A DNA stretch of 64,000 nt from Takifugu bimaculatus (GCA_004026145.2 CP034992.1:4534931-4598930); one strand, 5' to 3'; counted from the stretch's first letter, positions 47,366-60,439 are shown. A program made the numbers and translations. The notes: a model not told the origin generated them from the letters alone.

Positions 47366-47785
47366 TCATCTTCAAACGTCTGCCTCCCCTCTCAGCGGCG
47401 GCTTTGAACTGCACACGCACACGTACACACACGCATGCACATCTCTCCTCTCTCTCTTTTTTTTAAAGTTGATGAAGTTAACTTTGCCGTCGGTGCTCCC
47501 ACAGAAAGGCTTCCTGCGCGTTGGTGGCGCCAGTGAGGGAAGTGAGTCTCTACATGGAGTCCTGCTGCCTTCAAAGTCCAGATTTACGTGGTCTGTTTCA
47601 GGGGTTCCTGTGATCGGGGCTTTTAGTATGCACACAATGTCGTCCACGCAACAGCACGGATAGATGCGCTGTTATTTATTTAGTGAGTAAGGAATATATT
47701 CGCCACGGGGAGATAACACATCTTAACATGACTTTACAGCAGGAATACTGAGAAGCGGGCTGTATTTCTGTTCAACCCCCCCTCC
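47366..47785. other. Unique non-coding DNA, nothing recognised
   Basis: A CA-rich and TC-rich patch at 47411-47465 precedes a short T run. No gene recognised. Confidence 0.5.
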
Positions 47786-47824
47786 CACACACACACACAC
47801 ACACGCACACACACACACACACAC
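47786..47824 (+). repeat. (CA)n microsatellite, 39 bp
   Basis: CA units with a single GCAC interruption. Confidence 0.95.
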
Positions 47825-47889
47825 TGCCTCCTTTTGGATGCACGAGTGTGATGTATTGGTGTGTGTCGCCTGGGCTAAAATATGAGCTG

Positions 47890-48490
47890 CTGGTCTTAAC
47901 GAGGGAGTGAGAGCAGGCCGACCTGTCTATTCACAGACTATTGATTTGGTTTGATGTCTCTGTAAATAGCCAAGCACTTTGTGGAGACGCATAGCTGGCG
48001 CACGAATAAGATCAGAGGCATCCGTCACGGCACCAACGGTGCGGGAAGCGTTCAGGTGAATTATCTACAGGTGCCATTTTAATTCCTCAGATGCTAAGCA
48101 GGCTCTCTTCAATTATCCAGGACGGGGCGAGGCTTCCTGCACGGAGCCGCCTTTAATGATATTCAAATAAAAGCAAATATAAATCGACAAGGCCCAGCAT
48201 CCATCACCCTTTAATGTTCCCTCTCCAGAAATCTTATCACGCCTGCCAGAATTCTTTCAGATTGCATGGTGTGGCGTTTGCAAAGTCTGTAAATTCAAAG
48301 TTTCCATCCCTTTTCCTTTAATGTAAGCCTATGAGCTACAGCATTATCATGAAGAACACTCGAGTCGCTTCCTACCAGCCTCCAGGTGACTGGCGCTGGA
48401 TGCTCGGGTACCAGGTGGAGGGCGATAATGAAGTTTCCGTTCTGTCCACAGTTTTCTCGCAGCCCATGAATCCGTGATTGAATTGGCATC
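47890..48490. promoter_or_regulatory. Candidate conserved non-coding block(s)
   Basis: About 600 bp of unique sequence with GTGAATTATCTAC, CATTTTAATTCC, CTTCAATTATCCAGG, CTTTAATGATATTC, CCCTTTAATGTTCCC and TGATTGAATTGGC words and no low complexity. The size and density make it one of the better enhancer candidates. Reading frames are broken on both strands. Confidence 0.42.
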
Positions 48491-50590
48491 TGAGGCCAGG
48501 TTAAGACCTTCGGCTGTTTGTCGTGTTCCTGGAGCTGCTGCCGAAAGCTATTTCTGTTGAGTCAAAGAATCTGGGAGGCGAAAAAAGACTCTCCATGTTT
48601 AAGGATTAACGCCCGGATGGATGTATTATTTTTTCCACCAGATGTGATGGTTTGAAGAGTCGGCCGTGCCTTCATTAGTTTTTAAACGAGGCCGTGCATT
48701 AATACCGCTCTGACAAAATCCGTGAGAATGGTTAATGAAGCAGCGGCGCGGCAGCGGCCCTGGCCTGCGCTGGGGGCTCAGGGGTTGGCTCCAGCCAGGT
48801 GAAATGAGAACAAACAAGCTGTCAGAAGCAATCTCGTCTCCCAGACAATGGACACGTGAATGCACCAACATATCTGTCCATCAGCACCTCACAACCAGCA
48901 GCCTGTGTCTGGGGGCCTCGGCGCCACATCGCAGGCTGACAGTCGGCTCAGCTGTGATGAAGCTGACGGTTCCGCCAGAAACGAAGGTCCGGTCTGGGCT
49001 GAACTGGCCGTCGCGGACAGAGATAAATCCTCTGAACCAGAATATTTGCTCTATTAAGCAAGATATATAACTGTTTTCAAAACTCCTCAGACATGTGTGG
49101 AATTAAAGGGAATCAAAATAAAAATACGGGAAATATAAAAGTGCAGCACTGCCAAATCCAAGAGGGAACGACCCTCTCATACAGGCTGTTTACCAGCAGA
49201 AACACGGGCTCCTTCGCAGCTTAATCCTCTCCTTTTGAATGACAGGATCCTTTTTTGTGGTGAGGAAACATTTGAGATACATATCACTATCTTTCCCTCC
49301 ATCACTCCGACTGCAGGTTATTGAAAGCCCCAGCGGAGGAGAAAAACTAATTACCAAACACGTCTGGCTAAAAGAGTTATCTACGAGATAGCCCACAGTG
49401 CAACCGTGCTTTAGCCCTTTTGTTTCTCGTGCAAACTAATTAGTTTCTTTCTCTTTTTTTGCCTTTTTATGTTGCTGCTCCCCAAACTATTAATCACCTT
49501 CCATAGGAAATGTGACACAGGCGGATGTAAAACTTTTCATTTGTCCCATTTAGTTGAGATGTTCAGGTTTTCTTTATTCTTAAACCTTGATTAAACCTTG
49601 AGAAGGCCGTTTTACGGTAGCTTTATAGACAATTTTGCCTTAGCTGAGAAGCTATCGCTCACTCATTTAAGCTCACATGTCGGTTATTAATTGCTTTAAA
49701 CTAAGCTCTCCCTTTAAAAATTAAAATTGCTTGGAATAAAATGTTGTGGGGGTGCTGCATTAGTTCCACAGTTTTGGAACTTCGGGATAAAACAATACAA
49801 TTTACCGCTCTAGCGGTCGACCACTCAAATCCGAAAAATGTGTTGCACTAATCTGTTGGCAACCCAACTCGTGCAAGCTGGCCAATTTCATACCATCAGA
49901 TTACTCACAGTCCCCTTAGGTGGACTACAGTAATGTAAAGAATGTACTCCTGTTCAAGTTCAGCAAATTCAACAAACACGGGAAGGAATGCATAATCTAT
50001 CAGCGGCTAATTGTTAAGGCCACCTCGGAGCTGTGTGCACACCTGAAACGCCAGGTTTCCCTGTAGGCAACCAGGAGAGACACAAGGAAAGGATGTGGAA
50101 GAAGAGTAAAAGCAGCGTTCTGTCTACCTGTTCTCCAGGACTCCCCCCTCAGGGACGTATCTCCCGTGCCCGTGTTGCTGATCCTTTAATGGCTGGCATC
50201 ATAACTCTCTGCACAGGCTGTTTGCTGCAGCTTCTGTCACAGGTTCATCATTACGCTGATAGCTGAACACTTGGCAATGAAACAAAGTAGCCCGGCTCTG
50301 CTGTAGATCAATCCTGTGACACCAGCAGAAGAAATCCACAGTAGAGTGTATTGAGTGTATTACAGGGTGTGTAAGCTGGTTACAGCAAACGCTGGAGCTC
50401 CTTACTGTAGCGCTCCTCTAGTCGCTATCAACTAACGTCAAAAAAGCAGGTTTAAACACATATTAATCGTCCTGTCGCAATACTGAACATGCACACTGGT
50501 TATTTCTCAATGTGATTCTGTGATGTGTCCAGTCACCTGATTACAATTCATCATTAACTAAACTGATTATATAGTTAGATATAATTACAT
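48491..50590. other. Unique non-coding DNA, nothing recognised
   Basis: Open frames up to 111 codons (48735-49070) have no domain. AT-rich unique DNA at 49420-49760. No dispersed repeat recognised. Confidence 0.5.
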
Positions 50591-52875
50591 GCCAGGTGGC
50601 CTCCATCAGCTCCACCTGTGTACATTATAGGATCCATCCATAAGATCCGGCGTCGTTCCATAACCAGGTGGAATGAAATGTCTTGGAGGAAGGCAGATAC
50701 GTCCCGCTGCCGCTCATTTTTGAGTAGAGCACCAAATTAAACTGTAAAATATTCTGCAGCTAAAGCCTCTGATACCAGCTCTCTGCTGATAGTTCACCAA
50801 GGCCTTTTTTTTCCCCTCTTTTCCCTGACTGTACAGCGGTCAACATCAGTCTGGTTTATGCGATGCCTTTGACACCAGCCCGGCGAGTGTAATGAGCACG
50901 AAACATCAAGTTCAAACTGCTGCAGATTTACTGCAGAACATTCGTGTAAGCATGAATAGAAGCAATCCAGTCGCATTGATTTGCCATTGAGAGGGGAGGA
51001 AAAGTAGCAGTGTCTGCTCAACAAAAAAAAAGAAAGAACCAAGTTCCAGTGAAACTACTTAGAACTCCACTGCTGTGTCCTTCTGGATGGAGGCTCAGCT
51101 CTGGTGTGGCGGTCCAGCGTGTCACCCTGTGTGGCTTGTTAGTTGCTCCCACATTTGGAGCCGTTATTAGTGTCCTGTCCTCAGCAGGGTCAGCGACTTT
51201 ACAACCGGCTTCGCTCGGCACTTAGAGAGATTGCTGCCTTTATCTCGCGTGTTGTGGGAGTAAATGGACCTGGAGCCTCTTAGAGGACAAGACCCCGTAT
51301 GAGATGATGCTAACAAAATGCAGTTAAATACATCGTTCTACGTGAGAGTCCGACCAAACTGACAATGAAGCGACACCGTGTAGCTTCACAGGTCAGCTGG
51401 TAACCAGCAGATACTGTACGTGCGGTTGTTTTGTGCACCAAGTTCCACCGAATGCAGGTCTTCCAAAAGGGCGTGCCAGCGTTCTCCTGCGCTGCAGTAG
51501 GTACGTGAGGAGCGGCGTGATCGGCTCTTTAAATCATTGGTTAGAGAGCCTGGAGACGGTTCATGTTGTCAGCGAAGCTTACAGGAGCGAAGTGTGTCTG
51601 TCACACGTCTCCTCCTCGCCTGACACCTGTCATCACTCACTTTTCTGTAAAGGAAGAGCAGCTTCCGTCTGTGGATCTCAGGAGGAAAAAAATAATTGAA
51701 TAACCCTCCTGGTCAAATATTTTTGAGGAACTTCGGGGAATGTGATGAATTAGGCGGGCCTGTGGATCGACAGAGGGTGCACGCTTTATATGGGTCCAGA
51801 TGGGATTTGGCAAAGGACGCGAGTGAGATCTGTCCACTTTTACAAACACCTTATTGGTTATGACCGTAATTCAACTGGCCCGTTGTTTATACCTGTTTAT
51901 AGAAGGAAGCTTGTGCGACTGAGTTTACTTCCTAGACACTGGGGTGATTGTGCAGTCCCTTCAGACATTAGAAACCCTGGAAACGTATCTCACTTTAGTG
52001 GAGGCGGTTCTATACTCTGCATAAACATCTGCAGGATGGGATCCACCTCATATTGGCCTCAACGGCAACGCCCAGAGGACGTTCGCCCAATGCTGCATTA
52101 GTCACGTTCAGAGAAACAGTCGCTTTGTTCCGGTAACTCGACGTTACCCGTGAGGCGAAAGGTGGCGGAGAAACCCTCTCAGGAGTGAGAAGATGCTGAT
52201 GTTCTCTCTGGGAGATCTGGCTGAATATGTCCAGAGCGAGAACTGTCAAAGGATGGACAGTCTGACTACAAGTCCTCCCTAATGATATCAGTAGTGGAGA
52301 GCACTTTCTGCTCAGCGGTGTTGCGGTCTCTACCGAGCTCATTATTCTTCCAGGCCATGCTCTGAATTTACCCACCTCTGCTCAGATCTCTCACTTCTCA
52401 CTCCAGAAATCAATCTGTTCTGAATTTCACGAGAAAATATTGCGGACGAGCAATTAATATCAAGCAGGCGCGCCCGGAGTCGCGCATGCCTAATTCACAT
52501 GTTGTGAGGCTTCTCTGGCTGAAATTGGAGAAGAATGGAGCGAAAAATAAGATTCTGTTATCTCCCCCACGACCTCGCTCCCCTCGTAGGGCCTGAACTC
52601 TTTAGCGTCTTGTGCTGTTGTCTTACCTGGATCAAAGCCTCCTCGGGAGGCAGACAAGAACTCGCTTTGATGTAACAGGTCAATAATTGACAATTATGGA
52701 GGAAAGTGTTGCAAGTATTTGGTGCTGGCGCTGTAAAAGACTTCCTATTTCATTATTTCACCACTTTTCAGTTTCTATCTGCATCCTGTGGCTCTGCAGA
52801 TTCTAAAAATAAAAAAAAGGCATCCTGTCATTTGCTTTTACATAAGCGCTATTCTCAGAGTCCAACTTCTGGCAT
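50591..52875. other. Unique non-coding DNA, nothing recognised
   Basis: Overlapping open frames of 60-121 codons in several phases, none recognisable. A nine-base A run lies near 51023. Confidence 0.5.
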
Positions 52876-53200
52876 GCTAATGGGTAGGAGTCTTAATTAA
52901 AATGTCAAGGTGGCGTGATGTCCCATTAAGACTCGCCTCCCCCTCCCCGTGCTTTTTCCAGCTCGTGAGTCTCCCCAGGGACCTATTAAGTCCAGGCCAA
53001 AGTGATTGAAGTTCAGAGAGGTGAGCCCGAAGGTTGGGTGCTCATCGCTTCGTGCTTCGCCGTCATCCCAGCATCTTCCAACCCTGACCTTTAGCAAGAC
53101 AGCCGCCCCTGCTAATGTGCTCGCATATGTAATGAGAGAGGGCTTTGGACTCAGACTTCCCTGTCAGCCGTGTATGCGATAATGCCACCGAGCGTCGCCC
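52876..53200. promoter_or_regulatory. Candidate conserved non-coding block
   Basis: GCTAATGGG, CTTAATTAAAATG, CCATTAAGAC, CCTATTAAGTCC and GTAATGAGAG words in unique sequence. The TTAATTAA palindrome and repeated ATTAA words fit homeodomain binding. Confidence 0.38.
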
Positions 53201-53227
53201 GCCCGTCTCTCCACCCGCCTCCGCATG

Positions 53228-53239
53228 AAAAAAAAAAAA
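53228..53239 (+). repeat. Poly-A run, 12 A
   Basis: Twelve A within an A-rich stretch; no retroposon body is visible upstream. Confidence 0.9.
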
Positions 53240-53789
53240 GAAGAACGCTAAGGAGTTTTCTGAACTCTGCTGACCTTTATGTTGGACCATCTTTTAGAAC
53301 TTTGCGTCTTTTGTTTCACCTTTTTATCTTTTAACGTCGCCCATGTCTCCTTTTTTTTCCCTCGCCGGTTTTGTTTCGGCACGTCTCCCCCCTTCCAGGG
53401 AAAGGTTATTGGAAAGGACAGCGGCGCCTTCTTCCTCATAAGGAGCTCCAGTCGCTGTCACAAAGTGACAGAGCTCCTCTAATGAGTCTCTCATTCTTAT
53501 TGTAATGAATATTCAGCGAGGGGGGGTTGTGTCAATAATCTTTGTGGTATTGGTAGAGGTGATCGGGCACAAACAGGAAGTGAACACATCGTCCATTTGG
53601 GAGACCTCAGAAACAAGTTGAACTTTGTCATCCCTTCATAAATGACATTCCAGACCCACTTTGTTCACAACCTGAAGTTTTCCACATCTGTTACGTCCAT
53701 TTCAGAGGCTCAAAACTCCGCTGCCTCACCCAGCTGCCCTTCTCTCCCTCCTGACCTCCCCAGAGACAATTATCCCCACCCTCCACCCT
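53240..53789. other. Unique DNA with a small AT-rich motif patch near 53480-53520
   Basis: CTAATGAG, TTATTGTAATGAATATTC within 40 bp. Otherwise T-rich unique DNA with nothing recognised. Confidence 0.4.
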
Positions 53790-54020
53790 CGCGCCTTAAT
53801 GGCTCTGGGTGGGATGGGGTCAAGGTAATCACCGGGCCGTGAATATTTGTACCCACTCACTTCATCAGCGCGAGATTACCAACAGGGAAATCAATGAGCA
53901 GGGCCCTAATGAAGCATCCACACTTGTGCCCAATGGAGCTGTTAGTTTTTATCCTTTCTCCTAATATGGCACCAATGAGGTCTCCAGATACCCCGCCTCA
54001 TATATCGTACAGCGTGTGGC
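53790..54020. promoter_or_regulatory. Candidate conserved non-coding block
   Basis: CCTTAATGGC, AAGGTAATCACC, GTGAATATTTGTACCC, GAGATTACC and CCTAATGAAGC words in unique sequence. Motif-rich and low in simple repeats. Confidence 0.38.
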
Positions 54021-54213
54021 ATCGTGAGGGTGAAGAGAACCCAAAACTTTCATCAAATTCTGGGTTTGTTCTCTGCCGCCGCCCGTCTCTGGGTGGCCTG
54101 CCTGACAATAATGCTGCAAGGCTCCAACAATAACCTGCTCTGCCAGTGAGATATATAGAGATATAACATTAGAACCATAAGGCCAGTTTTGTGTGCTAAA
54201 GTGAGTGCATTCT
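54021..54213. other. Unique non-coding DNA, nothing recognised
   Basis: Short spacer before the TA repeat; no gene recognised. Confidence 0.5.
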
Positions 54214-54232
54214 TATATATATATATATATAT
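54214..54232 (+). repeat. (TA)n microsatellite, 19 bp
   Basis: Nine and a half TA units; a degenerate GATATATAGAGATATA patch lies about 60 bp upstream. Confidence 0.92.
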
Positions 54233-54689
54233 GATGCGATAAACAATGACACCTTCACGGCGGCTCATGTAAGCTGTAATTGCACGACGACTGAAATACG
54301 ACCCTGGCGTCAGAGGCGTGATTTATATTTTTAGTTCATTTTACATTTTCTAATATCCAGCAGATGGTGTTTTTGGACACAACCTGCTCAGACTGTATTG
54401 ACCTGACTGTATGTGTATGTACACACGGAGAGGCTGCAAAAAAAAAAACACCCCCAAAAAACAATTTGCTGGACAGAAATACACATTAATTCCTGGCTTC
54501 TCTCTCAGGTGCACAAATACACACATTTGCACACGCACACACACGCGCATGGATACATTCACAAACACACAGTGCTGCCTGGCCCTCGGCCCGCCGCGCT
54601 CCAGCGACCCTATCTTATTAAAGCCTGTCAGCATAGCTAGCACTATCATAAGCTTTTTATTATTGACTCGGAAAATATGATAATTTGGA
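54233..54689. other. Unique DNA with A-rich and CA-rich patches
   Basis: An eleven-base A run near 54436 and degenerate CA words at 54510-54570. No gene recognised. Confidence 0.5.
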
Positions 54690-55010
54690 AATCACAGGCG
54701 GCCTCCTAAAGACTCCACTGTCACTTTCAATTTTAGCCGCTCTCCCTTCTTTTAATGGGAATGATGAGATAGCAGCAACTTCACAAGCTCCGCCAGTTAC
54801 ACTCGTCCTCCCTTCTCACTGTCTTAAATTATTTATTTACAATTTTTTTTAATTAGTCCGCCGTAATTGAGGTCTGTCACCTATTGCACCTTCAAAGAAA
54901 GCCAAAACGCATTTAATTAAAAGTGGTATCTCCTTTCAGAGTAAGAAATTGAATTGTGTTTGAAGTGGGGAAGATTGCCAACTGAAATTATTAAATCGAC
55001 CTTTTTTTTT
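54690..55010. promoter_or_regulatory. Candidate conserved non-coding block
   Basis: TTTTAATTAGTCCG, CCGTAATTGAGG, CATTTAATTAAAAG, AAATTGAATTG and GAAATTATTAAATCG words in about 170 bp (54840-55000), bounded on the right by a T12 run (55002-55013). One of the densest ATTA clusters in the window. Confidence 0.45.
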
Positions 55011-55059
55011 TTTAACTTTCCCATCCTACCTGAAAAAAATGAGACCGGGTCCGTCGTCT

Positions 55060-55480
55060 GGGCTATTTGTTACGTATAGGCCCTATCGATGAGGAATAAT
55101 GGTCATAAAAATCAAATGGACAGGTAACAAGTTCATGGCAGGAAGTCCAGCAGTCCCAGATGCCCAGATTTCCAATTCTCCTATCAGCTCTCAGGGCGCT
55201 CGGCATTCTGGGATTACCTCCCTATCTATTCTTTGCATTCCCACAGCCTCCCCGTCTGATCCATAATTCAACAGTTCCCCCCATTTCTGGCCAAACTAAA
55301 ATTTCAACTATCCCATAATCTCCATCTGGCAGTGGGAGGCTTAATCGGAGTAAACACAGTTGCTTCGATATTTTATTGACCACCCCCGTCTTGATAAGAC
55401 ATAATTGGCATTTCTAATCTGAAAGCCGGAAATCTCGGGAACAGGTGAATGGCGTGCCACAGTCCGAGGAGGTGGAGAGG
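55060..55480. promoter_or_regulatory. Candidate conserved non-coding block
   Basis: A long unique stretch with GGAATAATGGTC, CTGGGATTACC (K50-type GGATTA at 55211-55216), CCATAATTCAAC, GGCTTAATCGG and GACATAATTGGC. No coding frame is credible. Its length and motif content make it a strong candidate for alignment. Confidence 0.45.
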
Positions 55481-55949
55481 CGAAGGAGGGACGGACCACG
55501 GGGGTTGGGGAGTAATCCTCCTTGCAGGTTACGGAGGAGCCTGCTCCGCTGTGGGAAGGTGCGGGATGACGGGAGCCCTGAGCGCTGGTCCAAGAGAGCA
55601 CTCTGGCTCTGTGATGCTGGCGGTCTAATCCTCTCCATTTGAAGAGGCTTTGCCTGGAGAAGCAGTTCCAGGAACAATGCTGAAGGGCAGGAACGCTCTT
55701 AGAGGAGCCTCAAAGGCAGGAAAACAGAAAAGGAGGGAAGGAAATGCACTTCCCTATCGTTTTGGAGCACTTTTGTTGCCCCAGTTAAGGTAGCGGCGCG
55801 GTATAATTAGCAGGTCTGGAATCATCCGGATCACATTTTGGGCTTGAGCATGTTTCTGTGCACTTTTTTATTTATTTATTTTTCTGATTCAGAGTTTTAA
55901 TCTGGGCTGAGCAGAATGGCGCCTTAATAAAAATAGAAGCGTGTAAATT
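55481..55949. other. Unique non-coding DNA, nothing recognised
   Basis: The purine-rich GGAGG/GAGG-rich region gives open frames on the minus strand without domains. A TTTA run lies near 55864-55880. Confidence 0.5.
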
Positions 55950-56180
55950 CATTTTTAAATAAAGACTTTTGCTGAATTGGAGCATTTGCCTGCACTTGGC
56001 GTTATGTGGGCCCAGTGACAAAGATATTACAAATAGCACCTTAAATGCCGCCACGCTCGCTCAGCCAGTGATGCGATTTGGAAGGTGGCTCTCCAGAATT
56101 TCACCCTGCTTCCCCTTCCCTTTGATCTCCCCTTTTATTGTCATCTCACAATCCCAGTTTTGAGGGGGCGGCTTCCTGGC
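55950..56180. promoter_or_regulatory. Candidate conserved non-coding block
   Basis: ACAAAGATATTACAAATAGC with CACCTTAAATGCC and GTGATGCGATTTGG in unique sequence. Weaker ATTA content than its neighbours. Confidence 0.3.
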
Positions 56181-57132
56181 TTCCCACCAATCTCCCAGGC
56201 TTTTCCAGGCAGACGCACCGCTGCAGCCAATTCCTTAAACTTCTCCCGGATCAAACTTAAAAATGCTGGTTAAAATATGAGCAGACGGCTCGCCCACGCG
56301 TCCCGACTCGCAGGCTCGGAAGGGACAGGTAAGTGAGACGTGTTTAGCATTGGACTAGCGCACATTTTGGTCCCTGGGGAGATCTTATGGATACGGGAAA
56401 CAAAGGGAATTGACCCGGAAGAGCAGCTGTCAGATAATGGATCAAAATTAGTTGATCAACCTGCCCCCCCCCCCCAAACCCCCTTTTCCACGCCCTCCGC
56501 TGCTCTCACGCCCCACATCTCAATATGAAACGGAGAAATCCATCTGTGACGCCGTTGTCAGCACACTCGCAGTCGACTCCCGTCCTCCCTTCGTTCCGTG
56601 CCTTTGCTTGATGGTGTGATAAATTAATCTTTTTTTTCTCCCCGTGCCACCGTGTCAATTCTTTTAAAAGAATACATTAAGACACGTAAGATGCCTCCTG
56701 AAGTAAACATTTCTTTACTTCCGTCTCCTCTCTCAGTTGCCATGACGAATCACATTCTGATAGATGAAGAGAACCCCCCCCCCAAAAAAAGATGAGAGAA
56801 CGGAGGAGAAATGAGAAGAAAAAACTGACGACACGGGGGAAAAGGAGATCTGAGGGAGGTGAAGAACAAAGTTGCGGCATCAGTCGAGTGACTTAAGCTC
56901 TTTTCCTGTTGGCAAACATCCGGTCGTGGTCGCCGCCGTCGGAGCGTCAGAACATCTGACGTTGGTTCTGCTGATGGAACCTCACACACAGTGTCCACTG
57001 GTCACATGGTCACATCAGGAAGTGTTGCCTTCATTGCTTAAACACTGTGGTGCAACCACATCCTGTATCTGAACGCCGACCCAGATGTGTACGTGAGAGC
57101 GCAGCTGAAGGGTGATGGTGACCAGCCAGCAG
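56181..57132. other. Unique DNA with C-rich patches
   Basis: C10-type runs near 56464 and 56775. No gene or dispersed repeat recognised. Confidence 0.5.
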
Positions 57133-57174
57133 GTGTGTGTTGTGTGTGTGTGTGTGTGTGGGGGGGGGGGGGGG
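57133..57174 (+). repeat. (GT)n microsatellite ending in G15
   Basis: GT units with one TT interruption, then fifteen G (57160-57174). Confidence 0.95.
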
Positions 57175-58999
57175 CTGCAGAGGGCGCCTGCCTGGGCTCC
57201 ACTTCTGTGCACCTGCACTGTTTACATTTAACAGTAATCTACCTGTCATCTTTCTGTCAGAACCCAAAGTAAAGGGCCTGTTTCCAGCCAGTAAATGTCA
57301 GCCTTTTCTCCGTCTCTGGGACCTTGGGTCCAAGGTTTGTTGTTTTTATCTACAGGCGGCAACATGCTAAACTATTACTGTCAGAAAGGGGCAAAACCAG
57401 ACCGAAGCTAAACGTTATCGGTAACATTTAACTGGAAAATGGTTCAAAAAAATAAATAAATAAAAGGTTCCTCGACACAGTGCCTCTGCTGAGCTGAAGC
57501 TACGCCTGCTAAAGGGCGCGCTCCAGAACCGGACTAACCAGAATCTACTTGACTTTCATTCCATCCACTGAGAGGCTTTAAAAGAGTCCAAGCAGGCGCG
57601 AGTGGAGCCGGATGAGCGAAGGATGAAGATCCTCCAGAGACACGGAGCGCTGTGACTCCCCACAGAGCTGCAGCTCCTGCTGGGCCGATGAATCACTCAG
57701 CCTCAGCTTCCCCTAAAACTGCAAAAAGAACCCAAAAAGCTCCGCTCTTTTTCCTCTCTGCCAACTTTTCCTCCTCAATCATCGCAACCAAGGTCAGTTG
57801 GTGATGTGAAATGTGTAGTTTTCCTCTTTTCTACACATTGTAGCAGCTCGGAAAATGACGCCGCGGCTGATTTCAGCCCAAACGAGGTCCGGAACACCGT
57901 TGACAGCTGCAGCTCCACAGTTGCGTCAGAGGAGCCAGCCGGCGCTATTTCCAGCTCTTTCCCAGAGACCTTAAGCCCCTTTTCACCTGAGCTGTTGTGG
58001 TTATGGGAAACAATTTCCTGTGAGCCAGTTCCCATGGAGACGTGCTGGAGGCCACGCCCCAGATGCAGCATCTCCCAGTGAGGAGTGAAGCCGCAGCACC
58101 ACGAATGATCAAACCGAAGCTTCTGTCCACCTGCTGTTTGAAAAATAACCATAAAGGCATTTCTGGCTCAAAACAAATGCACAAATTGGACGATCACGAG
58201 GTCGGACGGTTCATCCGGGACGTCGGTCGACGGGCAAACTTTTCTCGCCAGAACCGCGTGCCGTGCCGCCGAACAGAGGGAGGCCCCCTGTTGCGACCAA
58301 ATTAAAGGCTCCTCTTTTGTTTGACAAACTCCGCAGGGGAGAGGGAGCGTAGGCAGAAATCCCTTTTGCTGCTGTTTCCTATGATTTCTGTCCGCGGCAG
58401 AAGGGAGAGAAGACATTGTCAAGACGAGCCCCCCCGCAAAGAAGCAATTAAAAGCTTGGCCTTGTGAAGGTCTCGCTGCTGCTCAGGCAGACCCACAGCA
58501 GCGCGGTCGGGAAAATAAAAAGCCGCCATCGCTCGTCTGATATCCCAGAGTCTGGGGCCAGTTTGCCAAAAACAGCGGGTGTGCGTTTTCTCAGCGACTG
58601 AAGAGCAAATTGGAAGACGTTTCTGATACATCATGGGGGTTTTTTTGGGGTTTTTTTTAGGTTTTTAAGGCAGGGAGGGGAAAAAAACAACGTTTGCAGC
58701 TGTGAAGCAGCTCTGACAGAGAATGATGAGCAGAGATTTAAAGCTTCTCCATCTCCCAGCAACGACTTCAGGACTCTTTAAATGCACCGAATGTTGATTC
58801 TGCCGGTGACAAATGTGCTGTAAGTGGCTCTTTGCTGCTGCTCTTTAGCGCTGATGTAATCAAGGGTAAGGTTTGCTCGCGTCTCCCTGCGGCTCGTCCG
58901 TCCCGTAAGAGTCGGGGGGGGATGTGGGACCTTTCCAGAGCGTTCGCGGCTAAATCGGCGTCATTGTGAATTTGCATTATCGCGCCTTTTTTTCACAGG
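57175..58999. other. Unique DNA with one POU octamer
   Basis: ATTTGCAT lies at 58970-58977. AAAT repeats occur near 57446-57465, and a G/T-rich stretch (GGGGGTTTTTTTGGGG) near 58635-58660. A 125-codon minus frame (57775-58152) has no domain. Confidence 0.5.
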
Positions 59000-59015
59000 T
59001 TTTTTTTTTTTTTTT
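59000..59015 (+). repeat. Poly-T run, 16 T
   Basis: Sixteen uninterrupted T. Confidence 0.93.
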
Positions 59016-59439
59016 GCGTAGGATGACATAAGAGAAACTTGTTCTCGCCCGCTCCTGCCAGTTGTCATCAAGAAACCAGGCTTTGAGACATAGAGGGGGA
59101 GTGTGGGATGGAAAGAGGATGAGAGAGATATTCAGAGCAGAGGGGGCAGGATTATCATGGTACCAGGACTTCAGAAAGGAGATCCAGACGGGCTGACACA
59201 GGACAGAGGCCGAGAGGACGATATGAAGCCACTCTGGAGGAATCATGGGGTGCGGGGAACTGAAAAATGGTTCCGTTTAGCTTCTTTTGGCACACAAGAC
59301 GCAGTATTAATGTTAGCATTAGCATGACATTGCAAGCACTAGATAAAAAAGCATGAACAAAACTGTAAATTTGAACAGTTTGATTGGCGAAGTCGACTCA
59401 TTTCTACTTGACTGGTTCGTGCACGCGGCCTCACCGCTG
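59016..59439. other. Unique non-coding DNA, nothing recognised
   Basis: Purine-rich patches at 59090-59220; no gene recognised. Confidence 0.5.
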
Positions 59440-59725
59440 CACGGTGATGCGTGAATTTAATGCTCAATAATGGCTGATTAGTTTTTGTTTATTTTTCTCT
59501 TGATAAGTGATTAGAATTGCAGAGGAAATCATCAGCTATTCCAGGCAGACTAACGGAACGAGAGGGGAGAAGCCGAGCAGTCATTATAATCTTCAGCCAT
59601 CATTCATTCACAACCTTTCATCATGTAATTCTTAGCATTAATTAGCCGCTGATTGGCTGATCATTAATAACATTTTCAGCTCCAAAACATGCATTCAACA
59701 TATAATTCTTTCCTTAGAACAAGCA
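59440..59725. promoter_or_regulatory. Candidate conserved non-coding block
   Basis: GAATTTAATGCTCAATAATGGC, GCTGATTAGTTTTTG, AAGTGATTAGAATTGC, TAGCATTAATTAGCC and GATCATTAATAAC words fill almost 300 bp. The density of ATTA-type sites is very high in non-repetitive DNA. Confidence 0.45.
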
Positions 59726-60439
59726 GATATGTGGTTTAGACATCTTTTTTATTCTCTGACAGAAGTTAAAACCAATTAATAAATATCCCTCAGGACACAC
59801 ACTGTTCCCTCACACACTCAGACACTAATAGTGACCCCACAGAGGAAGGCTCGGCGCAGGGATTTAACTTCTTATGACGCAGATAAAGTTCCCCTTATGG
59901 AGCCTACGTAGTCTGTAGCCTCAGATTTATATGAAAACACATATACACACTGCTGCACACAGTCTCCATCCTCCCCGGCCTGCTTTCATCCCATTTTTCT
60001 CTGTTCTACACCATCATTTCCCATCAAATTCTCAGCTCAGTTCCACACAGTGGATCATATGCCTCAAAGCAAAATGCAGCAGAACGGGGAACCAAATTCA
60101 TATTACTTTTGCATTCCGTGTGTCAGGTCATAAATGGATGGTGAGTGGAAGTGAAAAGCGGCAGCATTTTCATCTTTCCTTCCTCTGTCTCTCTTACATT
60201 CAGCGCGGAAGCACATGTAAATTGGCGACGAAAGGAGAGGTGGAAAACAATTATGGCAGCGATGCGCCCGAGAGAAATGAGTCTATTGCTTGACCTGTAA
60301 TGAAGTGGAAAGTTGACAAGCCAGCTTTGTGCAACTCGGAGATTTGAATGCAAAGGAAATGACTCTTCTGTACAGTCAACCAACGGGAAAAGATTGCCAA
60401 TTATAAGTGCTGGCCTTCTGCCGGCTTGTAGCAGGCATA
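59726..60439. other. Unique non-coding DNA, nothing recognised
   Basis: Open frames of 115-120 codons on opposite strands overlap here; neither has a recognisable domain. Confidence 0.5.
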
